A stretch of DNA of 64,000 bases from Ditylenchus dipsaci (GCA_004194705.1 SADC01001300.1:124001-188000); one strand, 5' to 3'; shown: positions 31,531-41,530, counted from the first letter of the stretch. A program made the numbers and translations. Notes: generated by a model not told the origin, from the letters alone.

Positions 31531-32285
31531 CCGTATTCTCTCTAATAGAACCACACTCTCTATTTGAACCACACTCTCTAATAGAACCACACCCCTTAAG
31601 ACTCTCAAACTGCGCCAACGACCGTCTAACTTCAACGGATTGTCGAAGCCTGGGAGAATCTCTTGTAGGAGCTTATCGTTGAGTCTTTCAAATCGTGCGG
31701 AGTTCCTAATGCCAACGATGGATGTGAGGACAACGCCATCCACTGCCTCAAAAAGTTAGACCGGTTCCGAGTAGTCGAGGCAAAGTGAAGCTCGCGCAAG
31801 ATGAAAAGAAGTTGGCTGAGGAGATAAAAGAAATCGGTCTTCAGGAAGCGCGAAAATAGTTCAATAATAAAGATATCTCTAGAGTGTTGATGAGTTTTGG
31901 GACCTGTTCTGGTTTATGGGGACGCATATTTTCACTATATATATTTTTTATTTTTTAGGTCGATCAAGTTGAGTATGGTGACGGGGTGACAATAATCACC
32001 TTGATCAACAAATTACTTATTAAACTATTCATATAGGTTATCGATATAACCATGACTGCCATAAGAAACAAAAATAAATGAAAAGTATAGTATAAATTAG
32101 CGTCCCCCTAAACGAATCAAGTCCGAAATAAAGAATTTATGCGCGTATGCTGCAATGCTTGAATATGTTCAGAAGGTTGAAAAATAGAACCACACTCTCT
32201 ATTAGAACCACACTCTCTAATAGAACCACACCCCCAAGGGGGTTGAAAAATAGAACCACATGTGGTTCTATTAGAGGGAATACGG
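31531..32285. mobile_element. pogo-type element (CCGTATT family), word GAACCACA, second copy
   Basis: CCGTATTCTCTCTAATAGAA at the left and TTCTATTAGAGGGAATACGG at the right; TA flanks. On the plus strand 31660-31790 encodes the same transposase segment (VESFKSCGVPNANDGCEDNA), so the interior is inverted relative to 29272-30035. The frame is broken. Confidence 0.75.
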
Positions 32286-32323
32286 TAACTGTTTTTTATC
32301 CAATTCTCTGCAATGTTTCTCAC

Positions 32324-32628
32324 AGAAAATAATATTCGCAGCGCTTGAGACTCCTTATGAACTTGGCATAGTAAATAGTGTCAGCTCGCTGTGCATATAG
32401 CCTCTTCTCAACCCAGCAACTGTCAGAACAGAAAAATTTATATTATGCGAGTTGGACAACTCATTGTTGCAAACAAAATCATACGTTGAGAAGATTTCCG
32501 AAAATTTCGGAAATCGGCCGGGCAGGGCGTCGCGTCCACAAGTTTTTTTGCACCAGTTTTTCTGACTCACCTTGTAGACAGGCACTAAGTTTTCCATCTT
32601 TAAAGAATGCCGCCTTGATGCGCCATAC
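32324..32628 (-). CDS. Two coding-like exons of unknown function
   Basis: 32628-32571, after CCCATAG, reads VWRIKAAFFKDGKLSACLQ to AAG|GTGAGT. 32419-32324, after TTCTGACAG, reads CWVEKRLYAQRADTIYYAKF then IRSLKRCEYYF to a GTGAGA donor. Both look coding, but their phases do not join directly (1 against 2), so an exon is missing, a site is misplaced, or the gene is damaged. No family recognised. Confidence 0.4.
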
Positions 32629-32658
32629 CTATGGGACACTTTTGGAGATAAGCCTATA

Positions 32659-33465
32659 GGTATAGTTCTCAAAACATCAAATTTGATCATATCATCGAAA
32701 TTCGGTGTTTTTGACTTCAAACACATATTTATCATAGATTTTGATTTCTTATCTCAAATATTTTCCAACCACCTTGTAGCTGAGATTTTTCTCTATCGAT
32801 TGAGTGGTCAAACGTCCTAGTTAAAAATAACTTTGGGGAAATCACACCAAAAGTGAGGTAAGAAACCACTGAAAAGACCAAGTTAAAGGACCATGCAACT
32901 TGATAAGCACGGCAATTTGGAAATTTTAAATTCGCGCAGGACCACCCTAATTTTGTCAATAATATTTTCGAATTTTTTTATGTGCATGAAAACTTTTTCA
33001 AAATATAGAATAGTTTACTAGTCGAGCACAACGTTGCTCGACATTGCCAGATCGGACGACTTATCCTACTTTCACTGCAACATAATTACCTATATGGGTT
33101 AATGTTAAAAATTTACTCATAAATAGAATTCAAATTTTTAACACACACACAAAAAACTAATTCAAAAACATTATTGACAGAATTAGGGTGGTCCCGCGCG
33201 AATTCAATATTCCCAAATTGCTGTGCTTATCAAGTTTCATGGTCCTTTAAAGAATCTGGTTTTTTACCTCACTTTTAGTGTGATTTCCCCAAAATTATAT
33301 TTGACTATGATTTTTCACCAGTCAATCGATAGAGAAAAATCTCAGCTACAAGGTGGTGTAAAAAAATTTGAGATAAAAAATCAAAATTTATGAAAAATGT
33401 GTTTGAAGTCAAAAACACCGAATTTTGATGATATCATCAAATTTGATGTTTTTGAGAACTATACC
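32659..33465. mobile_element. Long palindromic MITE, about 310-bp arms
   Basis: GGTATAGTTCTCAAAACATC at the left and its complement at the right. Internal landmarks in both arms: TAGCTGAGATTTTTCTC, GGAAATCACACCAAAAGTGA, AATTCGCGC-GGACCACC and TGTCAATAATATTTTCG. Shorter relatives: 35289-35663, 58100-58400 and 59980-60290. Confidence 0.75.
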
Positions 33466-33804
33466 CATAAATATAGGAGGTAAATACGGGTTTCCTGACC
33501 TGTTCGCAAATTTGGGATATTTGTGACTGGTGAGAGAACTTTTCACCAAACCTTTTATTTGTTAAGCCAATTTATACCAATTTATCAGACTCCGATCATC
33601 TGCTTATTATTTTCCGCCACTAAAAGCAATTAGCTTAGCAAAAAATATCGATTTTGGGTGTGAAAGGTGTCTACCAATCAGAGATACTCCGACTTCGTGA
33701 ACACAGAATTGAAGTGTGAATACACTAATTCCAGGTTTCTGAACGAACCAAAAAGTTTCACAAAAAAGTCGTTAAAAGATTGCCAAACAAACATCTTTAC
33801 TTAC

Positions 33805-33998
33805 TTTTAAAATTTTGAGCCGCGTCGAACTTTTTTATAATAAGTTGATTGGGGTCTTTTTCTTTGTCCGATCTTTGATTATTTATGGCTTCTTTTAAAT
33901 CATGTACTTTCGGATCATCGCCTTTCACAGTTATAGATACTAGGTCGTTTATATTGTCGTCATGAACCTTTATGTTGAGCTCGCTTGTCAAAATTTTT
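33805..33998 (-). CDS. Coding-like exon, ubiquitin-like pattern (uncertain)
   Basis: After AATAATTTTAG the frame reads ILTSELNIKVHDDNINDLVS, ITVKGDDPKVHDLKEAINNQ, then DPNQLIIKKFDAAQNFK, ending at AAAA|GTAAGT. The run I-T-V-K-G-D..V..L-K-E-A-I..D..Q-L recalls a beta-grasp (ubiquitin-like) fold, but that is only a pattern impression. A following open stretch at 33607-33738 is not in a proven phase. Confidence 0.4.
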
Positions 33999-34426
33999 CT
34001 AAAATTATTTTGAAATTTTTGAACAAACACTTTTGAATAAAATTTCAAATACAAAAGACAAAGTGTGGCGAACTGCCTGTACAACAGCAAAGCGCAGCCT
34101 AGTTGGCCACTAAACTTTTTGCAAAAATTCGATTGAGCGGATTAGAATTCCGGTCCGATCGGCTGAATCGCTCAGAATTTCAGGTTCATGGTGGTTTCGA
34201 GTGGTTTGGGGTGGAATTCTGAGCCGATTTGACCGGAATTCTGATCCGCTCCATCGAATTTTTGCGAAAAATTAATAATAAAGCCCCCCCCCTGCCCACT
34301 TTAGTCAACCCCCTAAACACTAACTTTCAGGTGCTTTTGGCCAGAATCTTGGGTGGGATTCTGAGCAATCTAAGTCCTTTTTTGACTATAAAATTTAGAT
34401 TTCCATAAAATTTACTGCAGTATTTC

Positions 34427-35191
34427 ACTTAAAACTTATGGGTTGGGGGGGGGGGTGTGTGTTCGGGTTTTTCACTTATTTAAAAATAGTGTTTAAACGA
34501 CTCCTAAGTAATTTTTATATGCTTAAAACGATAAAAAAGTTATTTTCCAACATTTTTCCACACAAAAAATGGTATTTTGAAAAAAATTTTTTGACTTTTT
34601 GCCTTGGGGAACCAAGGCGAATTACCTTGTATTAAGGTATTCTACCCCGTTTTGGTCACTGGAACTGGGCAAAAAGAGTCTCTTTATGCATTTTAAATCA
34701 AGAGTCTCACTCGGAATTATGTCTAAGGTAAGTGAGTGCGCGCATCTCTAACCAACCAAGCTCCCTGCGCCCCGAAGGGGCGCAGGAGGCTTGGTTGCTT
34801 GGGGTTGAGATGCGCACACCCACATACCTTAGACACAAATCACTCGAAAGTGACTCTGGATGCATGAAAAAGCATGCATACCAGTTTTTCTTTATGCGGT
34901 AAGCCCCTGTCAACAAAACTATGTTCAAATTCCATCTTTTTGTGGTATCCAGGTACCCTTTCAGGTTGGATTGCCTTGGGGACCAAGGCGAAAAGTCGAA
35001 TTTTAGTCAAAAGAAATTTTTTTCTAAAAATCCATTTTTGTGTTGAAAAATGTCAGAAAATAACTTTTTTATCGGTTTAAGCATATAAAAATTACTTAGG
35101 AGTCATTTAAACACTATTTTTAAATAAGTGAAAAACCCACCATATACCCCGCCCCCGCCCCCCAACCCAATAAGTGCCTTTCACTTAAAAT
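34427..35191. mobile_element. Long palindromic element carrying TCTAAG|GTAAGT (full-length copy)
   Basis: Outer arms start CACTTAAAACTTATGGGTTG and end with the complement. Going inward: TAGTGTTTAAACGACTCCTA, CCTTGGGGAACCAAGGCG, then GGAATTATGTCTAAGGTAAG. The centre is a GC stem (GCGCCCCGAAGGGGCGC). The right arm has TGTCTAAGGTATGTGG on the minus strand. This defines the family seen in part at 9838, 42180, 42425, 43200, 44165, 54855 and 57535. Confidence 0.75.
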
Positions 35192-35288
35192 TCAAATTTG
35201 AAGGGATAAATGAATAATTTGACGGGAAAAGTGCTTACAGCCATTTAAATAGCTATAACTACCACAAATAATTCACTTATTTAAAATA

Positions 35289-35663
35289 CCCTGTCTCTTC
35301 CTTACCATGGCAATTGAGGTTTGAATGCGCGCGGGACCACATAGATCTTGTCAATAATGTTTTCGAATTGTTTTTTTGTTTGCATTTCAAATTTTAAATT
35401 ATCTTCTATTCGACATGAGTCACACTCGAACAATGACGGTTGTGGAGCAGTACAAGTCGGATAAGTTGACTAATCCGACATTGTCAAGCGACGTTTCGCT
35501 CAACTAGTGAATGGTTCTAAATTGTGAACAAATTTACAAATTTATCTTCTAAACAATGACCGCAAACGAGAAATAATTCGAAATTATTATAGACAAAATG
35601 TGTGTGCTCCCGCGCGCATTCAAACCTTTCAAATTGCCATGATAAGGAAGAGACAGGGTTTTT
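35289..35663. mobile_element. Palindromic MITE, CCCTGTCTCTTCCTTACCAT ends
   Basis: The left end pairs with ATGATAAGGAAGAGACAGGG at the right. Inner GAATGCGCGCGGGACCAC and TGTCAATAATGTTTTCGAA tie it to 32659-33465. Confidence 0.65.
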
Positions 35664-35689
35664 AATGCGGTAAAAATTAAAGGTAGATG

Positions 35690-35935
35690 CTCGCCACCGA
35701 TGGTAATATTTTGAAGGATGGGTACCAGGTCAATTCAAAAAAAAATTATTTTGAAATAAAAATTGGTTGAGTGCTCTTCCAGCAATGTATAATAAAAAAT
35801 ACAGTATAGGCGGATCAGTGGTAAAGCGTTGGCGTACTGTAGGAGTCGGTCGTCGGTTCGATTCTGGTTAGAAGCAATATTTTTCCTTGCCTTTTACTGA
35901 AATACGACATTTTAATTCTCGTTGGGGAGAAGCCA
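35690..35935 (+). repeat. SINE B with terminal inverted modules
   Basis: Left module CTCGCCACCGATGGTAATAT then GGTACCAGGTC. Core A box ATCAGTGGTAAAGCGTTGG and B box CGTCGGTTCGATTC. Tail TTTACTGAAATACGACATTT then TTCTCGTT. The right terminal module is missing here. Confidence 0.7.
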
Positions 35936-35939
35936 GATT

Positions 35940-36240
35940 TGAAAAAGTGTCCTGCATGGCGCAGTGCATACGCATAACGCACTCGCGTTTTTGGCCTAAA
36001 ATAATGTTGCAGGTTCGATCCGACGTGGTGTCATGCTATTTATTTTGGCTTGTTTGACCAGTTCCAGGGTAAATTCGGGCTGCTGATCGCGAATCTGGCG
36101 TCGATAAAGTCTAATCACCCTAGAACTGGCTAAACAAGCCAAAATAAATAGTGTGCCACTACATGGGATCGAACCTGTAACATTATTTAGGGCTAAAAAC
36201 GCATACGCACTGCGCCATGGAAGCCACTTTTTCAACCCTA
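35940..36240. repeat. Inverted tail-to-tail SINE A dimer, intact
   Basis: Plus-strand head (ATGGCGCAGTGCATACGC, then GCAGGTTCGATCCGA) and tail (TTTATTTTGGCTTGTTTGAC) are followed by a joining segment with GCGAATCTGGCGTCG. The tail and head then follow on the minus strand (ending ACTGCGCCATGGAAGCC). Same layout as 4765-5046 with 8182-8235. Confidence 0.8.
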
Positions 36241-36870
36241 AATGGCTTACCAGCCTCCACCGCCCCCCCCCCCCCTTAAAAGTAATGGTAAAGCAATGCT
36301 GAATGTAAAGCCTCTCCTACTACAACTTCCTCAATTTAACGCTAAAATTCAAGTAGTCTTGGGTATTGAAATTCAAAACCTCTTATCTAGTATAATTTTC
36401 TTGTGTCTCTTGATTAAACGTCTCATTGCAAACTTTTTGAAAAAATACCTCAATTATACGACATCCTTCCAATTTAAATACTCAATTTAGGTGGTCCCAC
36501 AATGGTCAATAAATCGAGTGAGAATTTTATTTATTTTCAATTTTCTTTTAGCTGCCGTTAAAGAGTATTTAAAATAAAAGTAAACAAAGCTTACTTTAAA
36601 AATATGGATGCTAGGAGAACAAGCAAGATGGATGAGTTCAACATGATATTGTAGTCAGTGATTTAAATGTCTGAAAAATATCAATTTTGTGATGTTATTA
36701 TGAAAAAAACGTAAAGTTACTACTACATTCATAAAAATTCTATATACAACTTGAAATTTTAGGAGAATTCTTCGCAGAATTCTCCGGAATTCTTTAAAAA
36801 ACCGGAGAAATAGGAACTCAATGGCAATTTTCAGGGAAAACTTTAATAAATAGTGCATTTGCCATTCCAG
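36241..36870. other. No clear gene
   Basis: 36605-36656 contains a short frame (MDARRTSKMDEFNMIL) after a stop, with a GTAGTC donor-like end; too short to call. The remainder is AT-rich. Confidence 0.25.
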
Positions 36871-37108
36871 CACGGCCAAACCGGCTAAAGTGCACAATGT
36901 GACCTTCTCTCGGAATCGAGTTTGAACCACTTTTAAGGCAATAAAAATGCCTAGAATGATAGAAAACATGCTTTTAGGATTAAGAAAGCATTTTTGGAGT
37001 CTTCCTAGTCAAAAAATATGGTAAGATAGTCGAAGAATACAAAAACTGACTTTTCTGCCATAAAAGTGGCCCTTTTTATTTCCTTACTCTCCCAATACAG
37101 CCCTTATT

Positions 37109-37703
37109 GGCTGTATTGGATTTCGAACTTATCAGTTTGGAATTGTGCGAGTTTGAATTTTTTCCGTTTTCGAACCTTTCCGTTTTCGATTTTTCCGTTT
37201 TCGAACCTTGCGACTTTCGAACTTTCCGTTCAAGAACATTCCTGCATTCGGTAGCGGCTTTCGTGGATTTCTTTTTTCGAATTATTTTTTTTCGAAAACT
37301 TACGTATTGAAAAATATTTTTTTTACAGAGTTGCTTATATAGTTATTTAAACTTCTTTTACAGCATACTTCATTTTTAGTGTCCCATGCTGATTAGCGAC
37401 AGTGAAGAAGAGGTTGACGTTTTTGGTGGTTCTAGTGATGAAGATCAAGAGGCTGAAGATCAAGAAGCTCGTTCCGCCGGAGAAGTTCGTATTGGTCGCA
37501 AAATTTGTGAAGGAGCAGTGCTAAGATTCATCGACAGCAAAAGAAGTCAACTAATTTTGATTTACTCAGGTATCCTTTATTACGGAAAGTTCGAAAGTCG
37601 CAAGGTTCGAAAACGGAAAAAATCGAAAACGGAAAGGTTCGAAAACGGAAAAAATTCAAACTCGCACAATTCCAAACTGATAAGTTCGAAATCCAATACA
37701 GCC
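37109..37703. mobile_element. Small Mutator-like element with 9-bp target duplication
   Basis: GGCTGTATTGGATTTCGAAC begins an inverted repeat of about 125 bp, mirrored at 37578-37703 and rich in TTCCGTTTTCGAACC. The 9-mer GCCCTTATT flanks it exactly (37100-37108, 37704-37712). The 595-bp element encloses one coding exon (37386-37569). The termini are unrelated to those of 5047-8181. Confidence 0.85.
37386..37569 (+). CDS. Acidic first exon carried by a Mutator-like element
   Basis: ATG opens MLISDSEEEVDVFGGSSDED, then repeated DQEA/EDQEA, and CEGAVLRFIDSKRSQLILIY to TCAG|GTATCC (phase 1). It shares VDVFG-x-SSDE at the start, (L)xFI-x-S-x-R-x-Q near the end and the same end phase with 5939-6119. 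No second exon fits between here and the right terminal repeat. Probably the relic of a transposase gene. Confidence 0.55.
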
Positions 37704-38039
37704 GCCCTTATTCTCTTTAAAATTCGAAAGGCGCCAATTCAAATTATGAGTTTTTGACTAAAAAACCATGATAGACCCCCCTGTGGGTCGAATTTCTCTT
37801 TTCACAAGAAATGCTTTCCCAATCCTAAAAACATGTTTTCTATCGTTCTAAACATGTTTTATGGCTTTAAGAGTGGTTTAAACGCGATTCCGGAGAAGGT
37901 CTCATTAAGCACTCCGGCCGTGAAACCTCAATATAAAGGCCTAGGGAACCACTAAATTGGAGGGCCACTGTATTAAAACTGTGAAATGTATGAAGGCCAC
38001 TAAATCGAAGTTTTGCGGCCCTATCCAAGTATATCGGGG

Positions 38040-38325
38040 CCAATTTTTGCCTTGGTCCCTCTGTTGATTTTTATCAATTTCGCCTAGGTCCCCCCTGTTG
38101 TTTTTCCGCCATTTATTTGGCATTTTTTGGTATTCAGTCATCCAGTTCTGTTCAAATCTTATGCTTGGTTCCTTCCGTTCTTATAAAGGTGATCATGGTT
38201 AAGGTAAACATGTTAACCATAATCACCATGTTCACCATAATCACAATATAAACATAACTATAACGGACAGGGACGACCAAGGCAAAATTGATTAAAATCA
38301 ACAGGGACGACCAACGCAAAATTCG
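38040..38325. repeat. Palindromic repeat, CCTTGGTCCC(C)CTGTTG family
   Basis: CCTTGGTCCCTCTGTTG and CCTAGGTCCCCCCTGTTG occur in tandem on the left. GACAGGGACGACCAAGGC and AACAGGGACGACCAACGC mirror them on the right. The centre is GATCATGGTTAAGGTAAACA and its complement, as in 11571-11630. Confidence 0.6.
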
Positions 38326-38363
38326 GTCCCCTAAACTAGGATAGGGCAAGTTTTGCTCTACAG

Positions 38364-38492
38364 TTAACACTTCAACAGCTTAGCGACGAAATAGGTAGGT
38401 TGGACCCAGAATTTGATGCTAAATCTAAATCTACAAAACAATCGAGGAAACAAAAGCTTTGTTGGAGTCAAAACCGCTATTTCATCAAACAG
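38364..38492 (+). CDS. Coding-like internal exon of unknown function
   Basis: After TTGCTCTACAG the plus frame reads LTLQQLSDEIGRLDPEFDAK, then SKSTKQSRKQKLCWSQNRYF and IKQ to CAG|GTCAAA. 43 codons with charged, non-AT-driven composition; begins and ends in phase 0. No family recognised and no flanking exons found. The GTCAAA donor is weak. Confidence 0.4.
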
Positions 38493-38724
38493 GTCAAAAA
38501 TATTGTGTGCATACATTTGTAAGCCATTTATTTTGCCAAATGATAAACTTATCAACAACAAACAACCACTTAATTAATAGAGCGTAAATTTTTCTTTCAA
38601 ATGCGCTTTTTAGTTTTTCTCCCGTCCTTATGAAAATTAAAATGTTTAAGCAATAAGAAAAAAGGTTCGTTTTTTCAAATTTTAACTTTTCATTAAAAAA
38701 TGGTTCATTAATAATACGGTATTA

Positions 38725-38960
38725 TCTTTATATAGTATTTGGACTGTGTCTGTGAAGATTTTGAATTCCCGCCAAATTTTTTTAGCCTATTTCTAGCTTC
38801 TTTGGGTTTTTAGCTGATTTGGTCCGAGAAAATGTTTCGTGTGACCACGAACAACATTGTGCGCCAACTCATGGCGCGTCGAACAAAAAAAGAGTTCGAG
38901 CAAAAAAAAAAGTTTAGGCATCTGTTTAGACAAGTCAGGGATTTCTAATGGGTTGTTTTT
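38725..38960 (+). mobile_element. Helitron 5' end
   Basis: TCTTTATATAGTATTTGGAC after A is the Helitron 5' terminus shared with 27023 and 41310, followed by CTGTGTCTGTGAAG as in other copies. No matching 3' hairpin was found downstream. Gene fragments begin 240 bp inside (38967). Confidence 0.55.
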
Positions 38961-38966
38961 GTATAG

Positions 38967-39056
38967 GAGGCCAAGTCGTTCAAGGCTCATGTCATCATCA
39001 TAAACCATCCAGGACAGATCGCTGTTGGATACACTCGTGTGCTGGGCCGTCATACC
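38967..39056 (+). pseudogene. Elongation factor 1-alpha fragment
   Basis: Thirty codons read [20 protein letters not shown] then [12 protein letters not shown]1A domain 3 has the pattern E-A-x-S-F-x-A-Q-V-I-V-x-N-H-P-G-Q-I-x-x-G-Y-T-P-V-L-D-x-H-T. A TTTTTGTATAG acceptor-like sequence precedes it directly, so one exon edge may have been captured with its intron. Confidence 0.8.
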
Positions 39057-39078
39057 GTGCAATTGATTGCGATTTCAG

Positions 39079-39265
39079 ATGTTTGATGCTCGCTCTGTCC
39101 ATGTCGGAAACATGAGTTCTTCTTTTACTTGGTTGTCATTGGTGAATTTTGGTCGTTATCTCGTAGAACTTGTAAGTTCACGTGGACTACAATGCTACTC
39201 CACGTCATCTTGAAGAGCATTTTCGAGGGTTATCGTGGTCTCCGTGGTGCCAGTATGCTCGTCCT
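39079..39265 (+). pseudogene. PABPN1 (nuclear poly(A)-binding protein) fragment, rearranged
   Basis: [11 protein letters not shown] (39079-39111, after GCGATTTCAG) and VDYNATPRHLEEHF (39182-39225) match the first beta strand and helix of the PABPN1 RRM (DARSIYVGNVDYGAT.EELE.HF). They are separated by about 70 bp of unrelated sequence. RGYRGLRGA follows, like the Arg-Gly tail of the same protein, implying a large internal deletion. AATAAA lies near 39632. Confidence 0.65.
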
Positions 39266-39282
39266 AAGCAACTCCTGGCTAT

Positions 39283-39456
39283 CCAGAACCTTTGGGGCCC
39301 CACTCGCCAGAACCAAAGGGGTCCCAGTCATTTTAAGTCTAATCTATGCGAAAAATAAGTAAGGCGCGAATTCAAACTGAACATTTTTTTGCATAGATTA
39401 GACTTAAAATGACTGGGACCCCTTTGGTTCTGGCGAGTGGGGCCCCAAAGGTTCTG
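39283..39456. repeat. Perfect palindrome, about 66-bp arms
   Basis: CAGAACCTTTGGGGCCCCAC to AAGTCTAATCTATGC on the left is exactly mirrored at 39391-39456 around a 42-bp spacer. It directly follows the PABPN1 fragment and matches no other repeat in the window. Confidence 0.75.
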
Positions 39457-39659
39457 TTGCTCCAACTCCTTTCTCTTTTTTATATTGGTCCATAGTACGT
39501 TACAATATATTGTTCAGGCCTTGAGGCTTCTCTCCCATATTCAAAAAATGGCCAGCTATGTTATGATTGAACGTTGAAATTCCGTTTCCTTGTTTATCTC
39601 TTGTCTATCTGCTGTAATTGTTTATCAGAGAAATAAAGACTTTGTCAAACTTTGAAAAT

Positions 39660-40025
39660 TGCCTTTTTCTCAGGCTAACGAGTGACCAGTAGGGAAAAAA
39701 ATATACCGCCGGTATATTCGTAGAAATAACTAGGAAACATGACGAATTGTAGCCTAAATACCGAAATTTAATCGAAAAATTACCAGATGAAGCAAAATCA
39801 TGCGCCGCGAAGTAACTCGCACTTTTTGGTTAGAATGACTATGCACACCATAGTGCCTTTTTGCAAACTAAACATTTAGCACACGTGAAAGATGTATCGA
39901 TAAATGAAGTGCCTTTGCGAAGTGCCTTTGCTTGACATTCTATAGTTCTGACCGCGATTTTTCTATTTTATTTACTGGCTTGGCAAGTCTGCAGAGGTAG
40001 CTGACATCTGAAAAGGTGCACAATG
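39660..40025. other. No feature seen
   Basis: AT-rich noncoding sequence. A short direct duplication, GAAGTGCCTTTGC, is present near 39907-39932. Confidence 0.3.
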
Positions 40026-40268
40026 AAATTCAAGGTTGAATCAAGCTAAAGTAAGAGTCAAAGTCAAGGTAAAGTCAAGGTCATTGTAAAGTCAAGGTCA
40101 AGTTCAAGGTCAAGGTAAACCCAAGGTCAAGTTCAAGGTCAAGATCAAGGTCAAGTTACAACTTGACCTTGACCTAGAGTTTAATTGTTTAAAAGCCAAG
40201 GTCAAGTTTAAGGTCGAGATGGAACTTGATCTTGAACTTGACCTTGAGCATGACCTTGAATTTTGAAA
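40026..40268. repeat. Word-repeat foldback, word TCAAGGTCAAGG (second copy)
   Basis: Runs of GTCAAGGTCAAGTTCAAGG on the left and CTTGACCTTGAGCATGACC on the right, the same word as 12911-13369. The right end TTTTGAAAAGCCTG resembles that element's terminus. The left end is decayed. Confidence 0.6.
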
Positions 40269-41189
40269 AGCCTGCCTATGTCGAAGATCTGAAATGTGGA
40301 AGTTTTCTTTCTTGAGAATACAGCTTTTCATTTTTATCACAGGACTCCCAAATATTTAATATTATTTCACGTAAAATGAAGCGAACTTTTTCTTAGTAAT
40401 AATGATTTTTGCATATAGGTAAATTTTTCTAGAAAAAATTGACAATTTACACAAAAGTCATATTTTCCAAAACAAAAATTCTCAGCTAAAAACTTATTTT
40501 TCACTATTGTAAAAGTGTCCGGAAACGTTTTTTATTGCCAATTCAGAAAAAGCAACTGATTTTGCACAAGATGAACAAAATAATTGAAAAAAAAGTTGAC
40601 AAGAAAAACTTTTCTGTGAGGCGAAAAAGTGTGCACACAAACTTTTGATGTATTTTTTTGGCATTTTTCGTTTCGTGTTATTTAAAAAGCCAAATTCTTT
40701 GAAATTAAAAAAAATCATTTATCATATCGATGCAAAATTGAGCGAGTTATCTGACGGTATTATTATTTTTTGCATAGAAGGCAAGTTTTGTTGGAAAAGG
40801 CGGCAATTTAAACGAAATTCAAGTTTTTTAAAACATCTTTTAGAAAAAAACCTGTTTTACTGTGGGTAAAAAGCCATCCGACGCGTTTTTTTATTATGGA
40901 TTCAGAAAAAACACAAAATTTTGGACAGAATAGTTCGAAAAAAGTCAGATAAAGAGTGGCAAAAAAAGTTCTCTTTTGAAATTTCATTTTCTCTTTCTCA
41001 TTTTCCCTTCTGGGCCAATCCATTAGACTATTGGATCATTACAAGTAAAAAGTTCTCTTTGAAACGAAAATATAATGCACCATCGATTTCAATGATTTGC
41101 TCATAATGATCCAATAGTCTTATGGATTTGCCAAGAAGAGAAAATGCGAAAGAAAAAAAATTGGCTTTTTGAATAACCCAAAATGAAAA
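40269..41189. other. No gene recognised
   Basis: AT-rich. AAAAAGTGTGCACAC near 40625 recurs at 31245. ATTAGACTATTGGATCATTA (41021) is mirrored at 41104-41125, suggesting a decayed palindrome. Confidence 0.3.
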
Positions 41190-41300
41190 ATGCCAAAAAA
41201 GGTGCGGGGAAAACTCGGCATCGCAAACTCGGCACCGAAAAAATTTGGCACCGAAAAACTCGGCACCGAAAACTCGGCACCGGAAATGGCACCGGGAACG
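41190..41300. repeat. GGCACCGAAAACTC word repeat
   Basis: Five or six tandem variants of CGGCACCGAAAACT on one strand, ended by the Helitron that begins at 41310. Looks like one arm of a word-repeat element truncated by that insertion. Confidence 0.5.
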
Positions 41301-41309
41301 GCATCCATA

Positions 41310-41530
41310 TCTCTATATAGTATTTGGGTCAGCTGTGTGTGTAACGCTAATACATGCCAATTCCCGCTTCACCGGTTATATCTTTTTTCTGGGAGATATT
41401 TTATTAGGCAAATTTTTGCTCATTCGATAGCTCTTTTAACGGCAAAAGGTCTAAAAAATTCAGTTTTAAAGATTACTGCGAGAAAATTCGAGTTTTTGTC
41501 CCTTACAGTTGACAATTAGAGGTTGAAAAT
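41310..41530 (+). mobile_element. Helitron 5' end
   Basis: TCTCTATATAGTATTTGGGT after A; then GGTTATATCTTTTTTCTGGG and TATTAGGCAAATTTTTGCTC, which align with 30395-30440. The 3' end was not found. Confidence 0.6.

Larger units (their letters stand above)
36871..37922. mobile_element. Palindromic MITE, CACGGCC ends, split by a Mutator-like element
   Basis: Left arm CACGGCCAAACCGGCTAAAG, GACCTTCTCTCGGAATCG and AGAAAACATG. Right arm is the complement, ending CACTCCGGCCGTG. The element 37109-37703 occupies the loop region. Confidence 0.6.

Noticed and set aside
36655..36969. 104-codon hydrophobic minus-strand ORF
   Set aside because: Its first half lies in the arm of the CACGGCC palindrome (mirrored at 37790-37922) and the rest is AT-rich; no coding signature.
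40110..40340. Ser/Leu-rich ORF (SRSSSRSSSISTLNLTLAF)
   Set aside because: Generated by the TCAAGGTCAAGG word repeat.
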